Part shown: piece after piece, positions 37,330-50,943 of the stretch
How positions within the stretch are numbered: position 1 is the first letter of the stretch
Layout: the number at the start of each line of letters is the position of its first letter
NCBI GenBank assembly: GCA_003342895.1
Contig: PTFA01000158.1
Span: forward strand, 817,921-881,920
Length of the DNA: 64,000 nucleotides
Direction of reading: 5' to 3'
Source of the DNA: Casuarius casuarius
Taxonomy: Eukaryota; Chordata; Aves; Casuariiformes; Casuariidae
Position numbers and translations under genes: made by a program
The notes under the pieces: generated by a model
What the model was told of the DNA's origin: nothing
What the model saw: the letters and a program-made list of their open reading frames with translations, nothing else
Database searches by the model: none

Positions 37330-37391
37330 CTAATTGTGAACTTGCAACACCTGAGTTTTGCTAACAGCAAACTTGCAACACTTAAGCTGTG
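37330..37391. repeat. 31-base tandem duplication, two units
   Basis: The shared core AACTTGCAACACCTGAG at 37339 recurs as AACTTGCAACACTTAAG at 37370. The full units match at 23 of 31 positions and both begin CTAA. Confidence 0.65.
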
Positions 37392-39419
37392 TTGTGGTAA
37401 CAGCTGTTGTGCATGCTTTATCCGCAGCGGCTAAGGAGCAAGCTATCTGAAATCAATTCACATTTCCCATGGAGTAAGAGCAGTCAGGCAGTTACCAGAA
37501 TGTGGCTGATGCTCTGTGAATGCATATCTTAACTAATCCCTCCACAACTTGTTCATGTGCCTAGGCCAGAGACACTTCAGCAGCAGGATAACAAGGACCC
37601 TTTTGCACTGGACAGAGACTGCTACTACTACACAGCGTGGAAAACTGAAGCTCAGTCAGACATGCAAAGACCAGAGCTTGCCCTGTAGCCTGCAACTGCC
37701 CTTGAAGGATTGTTCAGGCTTCACAGACCCATTTGCAGAAATGATACACTGTGCAACAGCCCTGAGCAAAAGATTTTGGACATTAACGGTGGGTGGGAGA
37801 AGTTTTGAGGAGAGCTTTGAAGGAAGAGGGGTGTATTCCTGGAGTGCAGAAATCCTGAAGTGGTAGTATATTTTTCTCTAAATAAGAAAGATATGGTCAC
37901 AGGATCTCCCCATCCTGGGTCCCTGGGATATGTAAGGGGAGGATGACTGATTAGAGAGAGCTAAAATATTTCTTTAAGTCACCATTAATTAGTGATAAGT
38001 CATGTCTTCCACCAGCTTCCTTATTTCCTTTAACAGGAAATTTTCTGTCCACTGTCTGAATGCTGAAGCTGATTTTTTTTTCCTTCTTCTTACCTCAAAA
38101 ACCTGGTTTGAAATGGATTTGTCAGATTGCCATGAGTGCTGCTGCACATACCAAATTAACCTGCAAATATGAAGAGCAGCCACAAAGCATTAAACAAATC
38201 ACTCCCCCTATAGGAAGCAGTTTGTAGTGCATGATCACCACCTGGGCATGATCATACATGCATTCCCAGCACCAGTTATCAACCTTGGCAGGGTACAACA
38301 GTTCAGGGAGCTGACAACAAACGTGTAACCACAGTGGTGCTGTGCTAAAGGCTCCCTCCTAGGCTGATGATCAGCTTTAGCATTCTTCTGAAGCTGGCTC
38401 GAAGAAGAAGCCTTTGAAGAGGTGCCAACAAAGAGAACTTTCCTAACAGCCCTAAAACATGGGCAAGTCTGCACCTCTGAGTATGCATGTACTGATCCTA
38501 TCAGTACTAATATACTGATTAGACAGCATTTAGGACACCTGGGAGGCTTTTGTGCTGAAAACCCCAATGATTCAAATCCCTAATCTGCAAAATAAGGAGA
38601 CAGGAACACACATGAACTAGGTGTTAATCACGTTGTTCTTACTCTGAAGGACACTGACTCATTCCTTCCATTCTGATGGACTATATCCAGCAAGACAACA
38701 GTGGATGGTGGCTGTGTGTTTCCTGCTATCTTGGCAGAGATACAGCAAGATAGGTTACACCTTTTATACATTTAAAAGACCAACAGTGGGAAACAATCAA
38801 GATGGAGGAAGGCATTTTTATCTACCTCATGCTGCTGTTTGACAAGTAGCTGGGTCCTGTCCTGTCCTCGCCACCCTTTTGTCTGGTTCACTTAGTGATT
38901 GGGGCAGATTCTGATCTCAGCTATTTGGAAGTAAAACTGTGGTGGCAGTTTAGGTAACCCAGTTTTGCATCTGTGAGCTCAGCTCGTACTCAACACACTT
39001 TGCTCCAGAACATGTTATATGGGCCTGTGTCATTTGGGAGAGTTGTAAGATTCATGCGAGACTCTGAAACAAAATTCACATGGGAATATTTCCTTAAAGT
39101 AGTGCCACATCCTCTTAACAGAGGCTTTAATAGGGAGGGGAGGAGGGTTGGGAAGGCATAGGCAGGAAGAAGTGCTGTGGATCAGGAGCAATAACTGGAG
39201 GCTATGTCTGCTGACAGGAGGGCAGGCAGTACCAAGTAGTTTGAAAGAGCTGACGTGAATCTCAGCTGCCAAAAAGTCTTGCTACTGTTCTGTTTTAAGG
39301 ATAACCTAACTCAAATGCCTGAGCTCAGACTGGTGCACAGGCTTGGTCCTATAAAAATGTGCAGTAAGGTGCTGTAAGCTCTGAAAGCTGGTGTGGTATA
39401 GTGAGATGGGCAGTAGGCA

Positions 39420-39540
39420 GGAGAAGGATGCTGTTCATTCCTCTGTGTTACACTGTGATTAGCCCATGATCATGTAGGAAGCTCTAGTAGACCTGGACTC
39501 TGCAGATGGGTCACTGGAGCCTCAGTAGTCTAACCCCCAG
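39420..39540 (-). mobile_element. Possible MIR-like SINE fragment
   Basis: TTAGCCCATGATCATGTAGG, AAGCTCTAGTAGACCTGGAC and GAGCCTCAGTAGTCTAACCC resemble the reverse complement of the MIR core and head. Divergence is high and the boundaries are approximate. Confidence 0.38.
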
Positions 39541-39944
39541 CTGATCTTGTTTACTAGCTGCAGATGATATGCGTTTCTTATTAACTGGAAAAAGTCTGAA
39601 TTCCACAAATGTCTGAAAGGCAAGTACACTAAACTGGCATTATCTCATGTAATGAAATAAAAGGAAGTGCAAACTTCTCTCGTACAAATCCACAATATCA
39701 TGAACATTTAAAAGAAAACAAAACTAACCCCCAAATCCTGAGTACATTGAGTCCCAGCTCCTCCAAATCATGCAACCAGACAAAACTTCTAAAAAGCACC
39801 AACACCCCTTAGGAAAACTGCAGTGTGTTCACCTATGCCAATAGGCGAAGGATGAAAGAAAAAATACCAAATGCTAGATGTTATATACATTGCGTAATGT
39901 ATCACTGGAAGATAAAAACCAGCATGGGGATGAATGAATAGAGG

Positions 39945-39972
39945 AATAATGAATAATAATAATAATAATAAT
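39945..39972. repeat. (AAT)n microsatellite
   Basis: About nine AAT units, with one G interruption near the left end. Confidence 0.88.
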
Positions 39973-40747
39973 TCCATAATATATGAATATAAAATAGAAC
40001 AAACAACACTTTTGCAAGAAGCGCTACTAGGCTGTGAAATTGTTACCTACAGGAACCAGAGGAAAATCCATTGCTTGTCAGAGTTTAAACTAGACTGGAC
40101 AAAGCCATCCAGTTCTTGACATACCCATCAGGAATAGTCCTAGGAGGTTGATGAATCATATTATCTGGATCAGTTTTACCTCTCTAGGTGAATATGAGAC
40201 TGTAGAAGAGTCTGCTATAATACATGAAATACACATACAAATGGCTTAGTTTTTAACTTGGTAAGATAACTTGTCAAAAGTGGACTTCCTTTTTTATTTC
40301 CATGAAGCTTTTCTTATGTTAGATAAATAGAATTAAGAAAAGATCTTTTTTATCTTACTGAAGAAAAAAACCCTCTAATCTAACAGTGCTTGCTCCACTG
40401 CTTTCAAACACTAGAACTCACTGTAAAAATAGGCCCATAATTAATCTCTGGTACCTATATTCATATATCCAGGCCATCGATTTCTACCAGATGGATTCTG
40501 AACTCTGACTCATAAAATCCCATGCTGCTAACAGCTATCAGAGATTTCCTTTAGTTCAAATGTCTTCTTTTTCTGTAAAAGAGCTCTGAGTCATATGCTT
40601 GTTCCTGTGTGAAATGTTAAGTAACTACAACTTGAAAATAACATCTGTTCCAGGATGTGAACTTCTAAGAAATTTCAGAGTTAAGGGACAAGCAGGTGTT
40701 AAGATTGCATTTTAACAGCTGGTTTCCTGGGTTAGTACGCCACTTAG

Positions 40748-40881
40748 TTACACGTAACAAGGTTTAGTTATATGTTACATGGTTTAAACCCTAAGATGTG
40801 ATTTACGCAGAGGCAAACAGCTAAGTGCAGAGACTGTCTTTTAAGTGCCTTTTTCATCTTTAAGTGCAAAGACTATCTTTT
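40748..40881. repeat. Cluster of local direct repeats
   Basis: GTTACACGTAACAAGGTTTA is followed directly by GTTATATGTTACATGGTTTA. Further right, TAAGTGCAGAGACTGTCTTT at 40822 recurs as TAAGTGCAAAGACTATCTTT at 40861 (19 of 21 over the full unit), 39 bases apart. No known family is recognised. Confidence 0.65.
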
Positions 40882-42611
40882 GGCAGAGCCATTGAAAGTC
40901 ATGGGTTGTTTTGCTTGCCTCTACTTTTCTCTGCGCCTTGCCCCTTCCCACTGTTTCCTGGCTCCCACAGGACTATCCGAGTACACTGTGAAACAACAAG
41001 CACACTGACTCTGAGCCTATTTCCTAGAGAAATGCTCGCGATTCCTATTGAGAAAGGATACAACAGCAAGAGGAAGGCGAAAGATGCCAGGAAGGAGTCA
41101 TGGAGAAAAAAGAGAGAGGGATAAGTAAACAGAAAATAAGTTTCTATATGTTGCCCTGATGAATACAGTAGAAACACCTAAAAGGGGGGAAGAGTAGGGC
41201 ATGGAGAGAGTCGATATAGAAAAGTGACTGCACAAAGACCAATCAGTTGAGATAAATCGAGTACCTTCATCCTAATGCCAGGGACAAGGCAGGGAAAGGG
41301 GAGGATAAATGAAGATTAATGGTATTACTAAGGCCTCTATCATGTGGGCATCTGTGCTTGGATGCTGAAGTACGTGGTTTTGTGTTGTAGAGCAGAACTG
41401 CGGCTTTGTGCTGTGGGGGCTGGCAGGGGGGCTGTCATTTCAGGCCTCTCACTGAGCGTAGGAATGCAAAAAATGGACCGAGTTACTACAGCTTAATGAA
41501 TCACTGCCCATCAGCTGAGCTTCCTAACTGCCCATGTGTGACTGCTGAACCTGTCACACCTGCAAGTCAAAATGTGTTAATCTCACCTAACATGAAGGTG
41601 GATCCTTTCCAAGGCTCTGTGAGGGGAGTTTTAGCAAATGTGTTTTACTCAGCTATTCAAACAGGCTTACAGCAAACCTGAGAAGGTTACTCCATCTTAG
41701 CTGACAGATGGCAAAGTCACAGTAACCATGTTGCTTTTATTCATATACCTATGTAAACCATTACAGGTCCAGGTATTGGCACTGATAGTCTATTGTCAGC
41801 TATTTGTCCATATACTCAATGATCTGAGCACTTTCCTCATAACATACAGTGAACAAGTTCAGTCACTCCCCGAAGTCATTTTTCATTCCTTCTTCTTCAG
41901 AACCTGCATTAATAAGAAATATGAATATTATAAAACTGCCTTGAGAACAAGAGAAAGGACTAAGTTTCATACCTATGGCTACACTTTTTTGTTCAAACCA
42001 AACCCAGATCACAAGTAATCCCTTGCATACTATAAAACACACCATGTAAATAAATCATAAGCCCCTTAAATGGAGGAGGAGTTAGGGACTGTTAACCGTT
42101 CCCTTTATGATTTGTGCTCTGAGTAGCTTAGAAACATTGTCCCCACTCTTTTGCGCTTCAGGCAGAGGCTTGAGTTCAGCTAAGCCATGCCAGTGGATGT
42201 CCCCTGGCATTCACGTCCCTGTGCGTGACCATCCCAGCATGACCAGGCAAGGGACCACTGGGACACTGGGTGTACTGTGGGACCACTTGCTCTGTTCGTA
42301 AGGTGCTAGATGAAGCATGTGGGGCCCCAGTGAGTCAGAATAGTCCTTTATGAGATTGTCTCTACATTACCTGTGTCTGGATGAGGTTTTGTTCAAAATG
42401 CACCCCTTTGCCATTTAGCTAGCAAGAGAGATTTTGACTATGAACATGGAGGGTGTCAAACCCTTTTCGACACGCACTTGGAAAGATTATTAGACTCAGT
42501 GTTCCACCCCAGTTTTACCAAACTGCCTACCACTTCGCCCCCGTGATACTTTTATGCCACACTCCACCATTGCTATAGCATCTGAGAGCATCATGGTCTT
42601 TTTAAGTTGCA

Positions 42612-42715
42612 TTTCACAGCATGTCTTTGAGGCAGGAAGGTGCTACTATTTCTCCCTTACAGGTGGGAAAACGAGGCACAGCCACTGGTCAAAAGGAAAC
42701 GCGATGGAGCAGGAG
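42612..42715 (-). mobile_element. MIR-like SINE 3' half
   Basis: GAGGCAGGAAGGTGCTACTA, TTTCTCCCTTACAGGTGGGA, then AAACGAGGCACAGCCACTGG. This corresponds to the MIR reverse complement containing TACAGATGGGGAAACTGAGG. The tRNA-like head is not recognisable. Confidence 0.62.
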
Positions 42716-43290
42716 GCACATGTTAATGCCTTAAGTATGGGGCCTTTCTGATGAGAGCGATACTGAATTCAAACAGGGCTTAGATAGCACCTAACTATCA
42801 GTCCTGGAAAGGCAGAGGTACCTCTCGGCATGCTCTGCAGTCAGAGGAAGCTTCACTGATAGACACCTTGGCCATGGCACAGTATCCACACTATCTTGCA
42901 GAGCCCTGGGTGTCTGCAGTCCAGCTGTTTTCAACACCAGTTGAAATTGCCTTTTTAAACATGTTTGTTCAGATTATTTTGCAGAAGTAATTTTAAAAAC
43001 GAACCTTGTCCCTGAATTTAGGAAAGCATGAAAGCGACATGATACCCAGTTGCCCCACTCCGCATCCTTCTCATGGCTGAATCGAGGCTTGTGTCTGTAC
43101 TGCATCATCTGGTGTGAAAGAGGCTCTGTCATTCTTTCTGAGACACTATGGTTTAAGAAGCTTTGATCCATATCTATGCAAAAAACAGTGGGTCCCGATT
43201 CAAACCGGGCTGTTGGATACACAAGTGGTCAAATACAACAGAATACAAGTAAATTTTATATACACACTCACACACAGAGAATGTGTGCCG

Positions 43291-43350
43291 TATGTACATT
43301 TAAATAGTGCATCTGAGGCACATGTACGTTTAAACAGTGTTTTTATGTGC
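43291..43350. repeat. 30-base tandem-like duplication
   Basis: TATGTACATTTAAATAGTG at 43291 recurs as CATGTACGTTTAAACAGTG at 43321. Only the first 19 bases of each unit are alike (16 of 19). Confidence 0.6.
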
Positions 43351-44617
43351 CCTGAATATTGTACCCTGGAATGAACTTTCCCTCAGAGCACACTGCAGGG
43401 TTTTTTTATTTGTGCTCGTAATTTTTTCTCATAAAAATATTTTTAATGATTTAAGTCTCATAAGCCCAAGAGCTCAAGATGCATATTTTAGTTGTTTGTC
43501 ATAAGAATTACCCACCATAAAAAATAAGTAGCCTTTCAGCCAGAAGAGTTTACACAATGTTTAATATTAAAGTGAAGTAAAACAGTTTTTCATTGTAGTG
43601 AGGATAACTCTTTATAAAAAGTGTCATTTGTGAAGCTTTAAAATGAGCAGTAGTGAATTAAGATTTTTGCCATCTGTAATGCTTTAAAAGGAACTAGGTT
43701 TCTAGAAGGTGAACTCCTGTTCCTATCAAAGGCAACAGGATTCTTTCAGGTTATTTCAGTGGTGCCTGGATTTTACACAGAGATTTGACTTTTAGTTTTT
43801 TCACCTTTTGACTCTCTGGAGTCTTGAATTACTAGCATCCTACCAGTATCTGTTTTGAGGAGGACTACGTACTGTACCTCATCCTGGAAGGGGAAATTAA
43901 TAAGAGAATTAGACATGCTTTTTCCTATATTATCCTAATAGATATATGAAACTAAGCACTGATTTTTCACGACGATCACACAACACACAGCACACCTGCT
44001 TCTGACCATTGCTAGATCATGACAAGACATGAACCTACACATCCAACTTCATATTTCTTCTCCTGTGAGCACCCAAATATTTTGTGAGGGCCTGGGTGTG
44101 GACAACAGAGAATCCAGTGGAATTGCATGCATGTATGGAAATTTATGCTGGTATTTAAGACCTCCTAATTTCAGGAGGCAAAATTCACTTTGATCTCACT
44201 AGGAAGGGGATTTGGATACATCTCCTATGGCTTTTTTTCCCCAAATGTACCTATCTCCACCTCTTTGTGGAGAGTGCTTGCACAGGGATCTGCCAGAAGG
44301 AGCAGACTGTTTCAGGTCTGACGTGGTAACAGAACATCAAGCTCTCATCTATACATAAGACAGTGTCATCAGTTATCTAACTATTTTTCTAACTGTTTAT
44401 GTTTCACTCTTTGTTAATGATTTTCCCATGAACAACACTATTTGCTTCTGGAATTACGCAGGTGATGCCCACTTAACTGCCTTTTGTCCTTTTCACCTTG
44501 GAATGAACTCACATATGAAGAGTGATTTACCTAAAAGGGAAAGTACTTTCAGTCTTCAGTTAAATATTTACTTATGCCTTTTTTGGCTTGCCTTGGTGAT
44601 TTATTCCCATGTCCTTT

Positions 44618-44700
44618 GGGACATCAGTATCAATTCCCACTGACTCTATAGATGCTTTTCTGCTCAAGCAGAGTTACTCAATACTGCTTGGATTCATTTT
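44618..44700. repeat. Possible ancient TGACTTCAATGG-family remnant
   Basis: ATCAATTCCCACTGACTCTA and CTGCTCAAGCAGAGTTACTC keep the CCCACTGACT core and an inverted CTGCT/AGCAG pair. The assignment is weak. Confidence 0.3.
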
Positions 44701-47649
44701 CTCCTACTTAACTTGACTGCAAATATTTTCATACTTATGTTACAAAGGCCAACAGAGACCAATGTCTCTTGTGAACAATTTCCTCCTGTTCTTAGAAAAG
44801 TATATGCAAGAGTGCTTAGGATTCAGACATTTCAAACTGGGCTGAGATTGAACTGCAGGATCAGGTCACGGGTATTAACCTATAACCTAGAGTGACTGAA
44901 CGCAGAAATATGTCCATAAGAAGTTACGGAATGAATGACCAAGGTCACCCCTCCCTCACCAAAATACATTTACTGAGTACCACTAAAAGGAAGACCAGTG
45001 CCATGGTACCTTAAAACCTCTTGGCTTTTCATATGAGGAAGGGACAGAGAATGAAGGGGAGAAACTAGGGGAGAACCATGGGCCTCAGATAGATAGGTGA
45101 AAATGTGAGATTAGATTCAAACCAGTATATAGACATGGCTCTGCGCTGAAGAATCTACCCTTCATGCTCTCTGTAGCCAAAAGATAGGTATCCAGACTTC
45201 CCATCTGCTGAATGGGGAGCATTTGGAGAGGGTGAAAAGGAAGGAAGCAGTATGCTGAATGGGGAGTTTCCACAGCCTTGTGGTTAGGGGATGCCCTTGA
45301 CACATAGGATGCCTGTACTCAGAGGCCAACTGGGCAGGGACTTGCTCTCTAGCCACTACCACCTTTGGTGACTGCTCCATGCATCATCTTGTTTGATATT
45401 ATGAAAATGATCTTCCTTGAGCTCTCTTACTTCCCATGTTGTATTAAAGAAAGAAATATTTTTTTTTAGCTCAGACAGAGATGTGTACCAGCTTTGAGTG
45501 TCCACTCTGACATATGTATCATAGTTTGTACAAAACAGAGTAGTTAGTTAAAAAGGGCTGGAGTGATTGAAAGTGGCTTCTGGTGAGGACACCATTCACC
45601 TGGAATTTGGATGAATTCAGGCAAAGCAAGAGTATAAATAAGGTCTTCCTTCCTGTCCCGGGTGTGTGACACTGAGGTGTTAGATGTAAGGGGGACATGC
45701 GTGAAACAGAGACACTTCCCTGGTGTCCTCTCCTTGCTGGTTTTGTACCAGACGAAGCAGGTAGATATGCTCTGGGCCCTGGGAAGAAGAGAGGAATGCT
45801 CATCTTGAGGATCCCACCAGAACTGCATCTTTACTAAAGACTTCTAGCGATAAGGCAGCTGCAGGATGTAGGAGGCTTTATTCATCCACCAAAATATTTC
45901 TTCTTAAGCATTAATGAGGACTTTTCCTGTGGTGCTAGCCAGCAGCTGACATGGCTCCAAGACCGCCAGTGGCACTTCAGTATTGGACTTAAATAAGGAT
46001 TTTGGTGCTTAAATTCCATTATGAACCTAGACTTTAACATCTGTAGTCCAGAAAACATTTTTTTGTATATTCCTAGCTTGCACATGAAGCTGAACTGAGA
46101 CGCTTTTCTGTGTTTTTTAACCCTTCCCCAACAAGGATCCCCTTCTCCACTCATTAACTAGAGACTAAGAATCTCTGCCTGGGCTGGCATAAGAATTGAT
46201 GGCTTGGTCAGCGTTCTGCCAGTCATCACCTCCCCAAATGATTTAGCATGATCAGAATTCCTCATTGTGAAAGGTCATGCCCATACTTTCTGAAATGCAA
46301 TGTGTACTACTTCTGTCTGTCCCTTGTCTAAAACTGACACTTACATGGCAAAGATACAATATTGAAACAAAACAGAAATATTACAGAATTGTCTGTTTAT
46401 GAACTCGTTTTTCTGTGTATTAAGTATGACTTTTCTACTAAAACTAGCCAGGCATGTTTTTATCTCAACATTTTTTTTTAAATAGTGATGTTGGTTTGCC
46501 TTTTACTATGAATCCCCTGTCCACCCTTGGTGCCCATATGCCCAGCCTGCACCACAGATTTCCTGGTTCAATGGCCTCCAACAGGCAAAACAAGAGGGAG
46601 TAAAGAATGCTGGAGGAAACAGAATCCTCAGATCGACCCTTTCCAGCATCCAAACTCTTTACACAAGCTGCACGAAGGAGCAGAGAGGTATTCATTATCT
46701 CCCTGGAAGTAACTATAAACTGTCAATCTAAAGAGCCATTTAGAGTGGTGGCTGACCTAGGCAATCCAAATCCTTCCATTTGGTTATTCATGTAAGAGCG
46801 CCTCAGGTAAGAAGATATTTGTGTTTACCTTGAAGATAACAACGGATCAGGTTCAAGCCAACCTGTCTTGAACAAGCCTTGAACGTGCCCACAGGCACGG
46901 AAAGGTATTTGGGAGGGACAGTGCTAAAGCTTCTTTGCACATGTTTAATCTCAGGTTGATGATACGGTTTGGGAAGTGTGGCTTTGTGACAGCCTGTGCT
47001 TTGACACAGCACTAAGTCCTTTGTGGAAATGTTCAGTTCTTCAGTAGAAGGGGGTAAGGATACTATCTGCATGATTATGAGCATTCCTCAAAAGGTACCC
47101 AGTGATGCTTTTCACAGATTGCCTAATTGGTCCATGGAGCTTGTTCCAGACTACCTCTATAATACTAAATGCAACAGACCAGTGACTATGGCCTGGCAGG
47201 AAGCCAAGGGCATGCTATGACTCATATCCACATGACTAAACTCTTTCCCCCCTAAAAACAAGGTGGCCACACCCATGCTGCCTATTGGGCATGGTCCCAG
47301 GAACATGCTGTTCTCCAAATCATACCCAGGTATTGTCTGCTAGTTGATACTAAACCATGCAAGGGACCATTAAACAATATAGATGCTCATGCACCAGTGC
47401 AAGAGCTAGTGTCATGGCCCTATTTAATTTACTAGTCTAGACATAGCCATTAATATCTTGATTGGTATCAAGAGTTTAGCAGGACTCTGAAAGGGACAAT
47501 GCATTTATATGAATAAGAATATCCAGAGTAAGAGGAAAAATTTTTCAAAAGTGAAAAACCAAACCACATCAAGAGTTTTGGAAGTGGTATAAGTGCCAGA
47601 TTCCTCTGGGAACAGATTACACAGAAATGCTTCTTGCAGGGTTTATGGT

Positions 47650-47735
47650 ACGCTCCCCAGCAGCACCAAGGGTTCTCAGGAAGAGGATGCTGGACTTGAT
47701 GGCCCTCTGCCTGCTCCATGATGGTAGTCCTGGTG
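47650..47735 (+). mobile_element. Possible ancient CR1/L3-like 3' fragment
   Basis: GAGGATGCTGGACTTGATGG followed by CCCTCTGCCTG resembles the ancient CR1 or L3 3' end with its GGATGCTGGACTAGATGGACC-like phrase. Only a short stretch is recognisable, so the family is uncertain. Confidence 0.42.
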
Positions 47736-48566
47736 TTAACTGCCATGCAATGTTACAGTTTGGGTAAAAGGTATGGAGAGATTGTGAAGACACCTTTCAG
47801 GACCTCAGGTTTCCTCACTTGTCCCCTGAGGAGGGCAAAGCTTGGGGGTGGAAGCTGACAGCTGTTTTTTGCCCAGAGCTGCAGATTAGCACGCCTGAGT
47901 GCACTGGACACAGAGCTGCTCGGTGAAGCTATACTGCTTCCACACCTGGGCTAATACATCTGCATGGTGCTGCACTGCACACTGAAGACTTACTGTTTCA
48001 TCCAGATTTGTCTTTGGGGAGTCCACCTCATGCTCCAGTCTGTGGTGCGCATCTCCCCAACTGCCCATAAGATGTCATCCTCTGTGACACCCACCTGTCC
48101 CTCTTGGGTGATGAGATGAAGCTGACACATTCAAATTTCCTAGAGAAAATTTTCTCCTTAGATTAATTTATTATTTAGAGACAACCCCCAGAGAGAGTTA
48201 TAGCTCATAGCTCTTCTTCCTCAGAGCATCATGCCAAAATGCTGTCAGCTGTCCCATTTGCTGTGGAAGCAAGGCAGGTAGGAGATACATTAAAGGTGTG
48301 GGCTCAAGTATTCTCACTGTTTGTGGCTTTGTAATTCTATCTTGTTCAGCCTGAAAAGTGTAGTCAAGCATCTGCTCCAGACTGGCACAGATGTCTGGAG
48401 TAGCAGGCTGCTGGCTCACAAGTTGGAGGCCTGGAAGACAAAACTGGCTGCTGCCAAGATGGGTTTGGGTTTGGCAAGGTGGCAATACTCTCCAGAAGAG
48501 CAGGCCTTTTTATGAGTGACTTTCTCCTTCCATGTGCCACATGGCTATTGAAACAATACTGAAGAA

Positions 48567-48800
48567 CCATAGAAACGTGAAATAATTTAGGTTGGAAGGG
48601 TCCTCTGGAAGTCGTCTAGTCCTATCCCTTGGTCAGAGCAGGGCTAACACGTCCAGGAACTTGTTCAGTTTTGAGTTTCTCTGTGGATGGAGGTTCCACA
48701 TCCTCTCTGGGTAACCGGTTCCAGTGTTTGACTACTCTCACAGTGACAAAGTTTTTTCTAATATCTAGTTGGAATTTCCTGCATGGCAACTTGTGGTATG
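48567..48800 (-). mobile_element. CR1 LINE 3' fragment
   Basis: The plus strand holds the reverse complement of a CR1 3' end: GGTTGGAAGGGTCCTCTGGA, then GTCTAGTCC, then segments matching the terminal coding region (around GGAGGTTCCACATCCTCTCT). The octamer tail is degraded to a CATAGAAACGTGAAAT-like string. It is more diverged than the copy at 22358-22826. Confidence 0.88.
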
Positions 48801-50059
48801 TTCAAATATCACAAAAAGCTATTCAGCCCCTTGGGAATCTACTCCCTTCCTTGGTCTGAACTATCCCGAATGTGCAGTAGAACTATGCTTTTTACATATG
48901 CCTTTGGAAAGGGCTGGTGTGGCTGGGAATGAGGAGCCTTTGGAGAATCTGACAGGAAAACTGTTGATTAGGTTTGTAATGTAATTTTACTGCTTGACAT
49001 TTTTTACACGTGTGGGGACTACACTGCTAAGTTGTGTCTGTCATGATTTTTGAACTGAATTCTTCAGAGCTGGCCATGATACAGCTCAGGCCTTTTCCTA
49101 TGTTTTCATATTTAAATCCAAATAAACAAAGACATTTTGTGCCTCACACTCATACACAACATGTCTTGTCTCCTGGGTCCCTTCTCATACCGGCAGGACA
49201 GAACTCTGGATCTTATTCCAAACATGCCTGTGGTGTGGTGAGTTGGAGAGTTTTAACAACTGCTATTTGAGCCTCCTTTTGTGAAAGTCTATGAAAAGGA
49301 GCAGCCAAAGAAGAAAGTACAGGCAACAGCTGTGTGGAAATGGCACTGTGTGCAGACCCAGCCAGAAAAGCAGACCCAGTCAGCAGCCAGCCCAGACAGC
49401 TCCCCTACCTGGAAGTGGCAAAAGATTATGGGAAGTTTAGAATACGCATGAACAATGTCTGCACCTTCTTTCCTGAGGTCAAATCCTGGGAAACAAATGT
49501 AGCAATTATATGAAAAAAATACAGTGATGCTTGAGTGAGGACCAATCTTAGGGAAAAATCTACATACAAAGTCTTATTCTCACATGGAGTTCCCGTGATG
49601 TCTGTAGCAGGATCCTGGCAGACTGCAGGTCTGTTTGGATGGTCAGGCCCCCAGCTTGCAGTACGCTACAGACACAATGCATCCTCGTGTGGGAATGGAG
49701 ACACGGATTGTAAAATCTCTATGGGAGAACTTGAGCCAAAATGACTCATGTCACACCATTTCCGTCAGATGAGTGGCACTACCTTTGATGGGTGGTAATT
49801 GGTCTGGGAATATTTTATGTGCAGTGTGCATTTACATCAAAGAAATAATATCATGGATAATATATCCATATATCTCTTCCTTTACACAGGCAGGTTGCAC
49901 GTACAAAGTGAAACGTGAAGCCACATCCACTATGTCATGCTGACTCCAAGTTCTCATCAAATACAGTAATGGGATGTGGAAATACAGAATCAGACCCAGG
50001 CAAAATCCAAATGCAGTTTGTTCAAGTTCTTTCCTGTGGATGATATTCAACCCATTACT

Positions 50060-50170
50060 GAGGTTTAGCACAAAGCCTAGCCAACACTTAAGCCCCTCAG
50101 CAGGCAGTTTAAGTGGCGTCTAGGCTTTGTACTGGGTCTCTGCACTAGTGTGAATTTTTACCAGTAGGGA
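50060..50170. repeat. Ancient near-palindromic interspersed repeat
   Basis: The arms AAAGCCTAG (50072-50080) and CTAGGCTTT (50120-50128) are perfect reverse complements. They are followed by GTACTGGGTCTCTGCACTAG then TGTGAATTTTTACC. It fits the same ancient palindromic class as 9822-9900. Confidence 0.42.
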
Positions 50171-50943
50171 GAAGGGTTGCTTTGTCTATATTCAAAAGTA
50201 CACAGCCAGCCTTCTCTGTAGTATGTCTCTTAATTTCTTTTTGATTTAATCCTTTGCATTGAGGGGATGCTACTTGTCCTAAAGGAATAAAAGCCACCCC
50301 TCTGATTCATTTGTCTTTTGCTGTCTATGCAACCCAAATAATTACATTCAAATCAAATCAAAGCACTTCAAGAGCCAAATCAAGAACAGTTGTATTAATT
50401 GGCATGTAAAGTTTTATTCCTTTAATTAATATTTTAAGGCAAGTTAGAAGCAGTATTCTCAATGCTGAGGATTAAGCACAGTAGACTCAGATGTGCAAAT
50501 ACTCCCACACCTCCTACTTTATATGATCTACCTGAGCTCTGATTAATTGTAACCACACATCCCCCAAGATAGTACCTAATCCTTGGAAGCTGTAATAGCT
50601 GTATCAAGTATGGTTCATGATAGAAGTGTTATTATATGTTAGTACATGTCTGCTTACAATACTATATGTGTCTTCACTTTGGATTGCATACACAGGTTTC
50701 CTTTTGCTTCTACTCAGCCGTGAATAGCAGCTGCAGTTTGGATGCTAGGACGACATGTGCTGGCCATGTTGCCTTTGCACAGTGGGTTTCTAGTGACAGA
50801 CTCAAGTATCTGGGCTGTAAAATGGCTGTCATGTAAAAAAAAGAGCTGAAAAGCACTGAAAAACTGTCAGCTGGAATGTAAAAACAAAGCTTTGGTTCAG
50901 TGGCTTGGTAAATATTCCAAGAACTACTCTTCTCTACAGCATT

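Larger units (their letters stand above)
33891..48566. other. Intergenic stretch with scattered old repeats
   Basis: It contains the MIR-like copies, palindromic-family remnants and local duplications listed separately. Between them I see no coding exon, no RNA gene and no CpG island. Short open frames such as 37549-37866 have no recognisable product. Confidence 0.55.
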
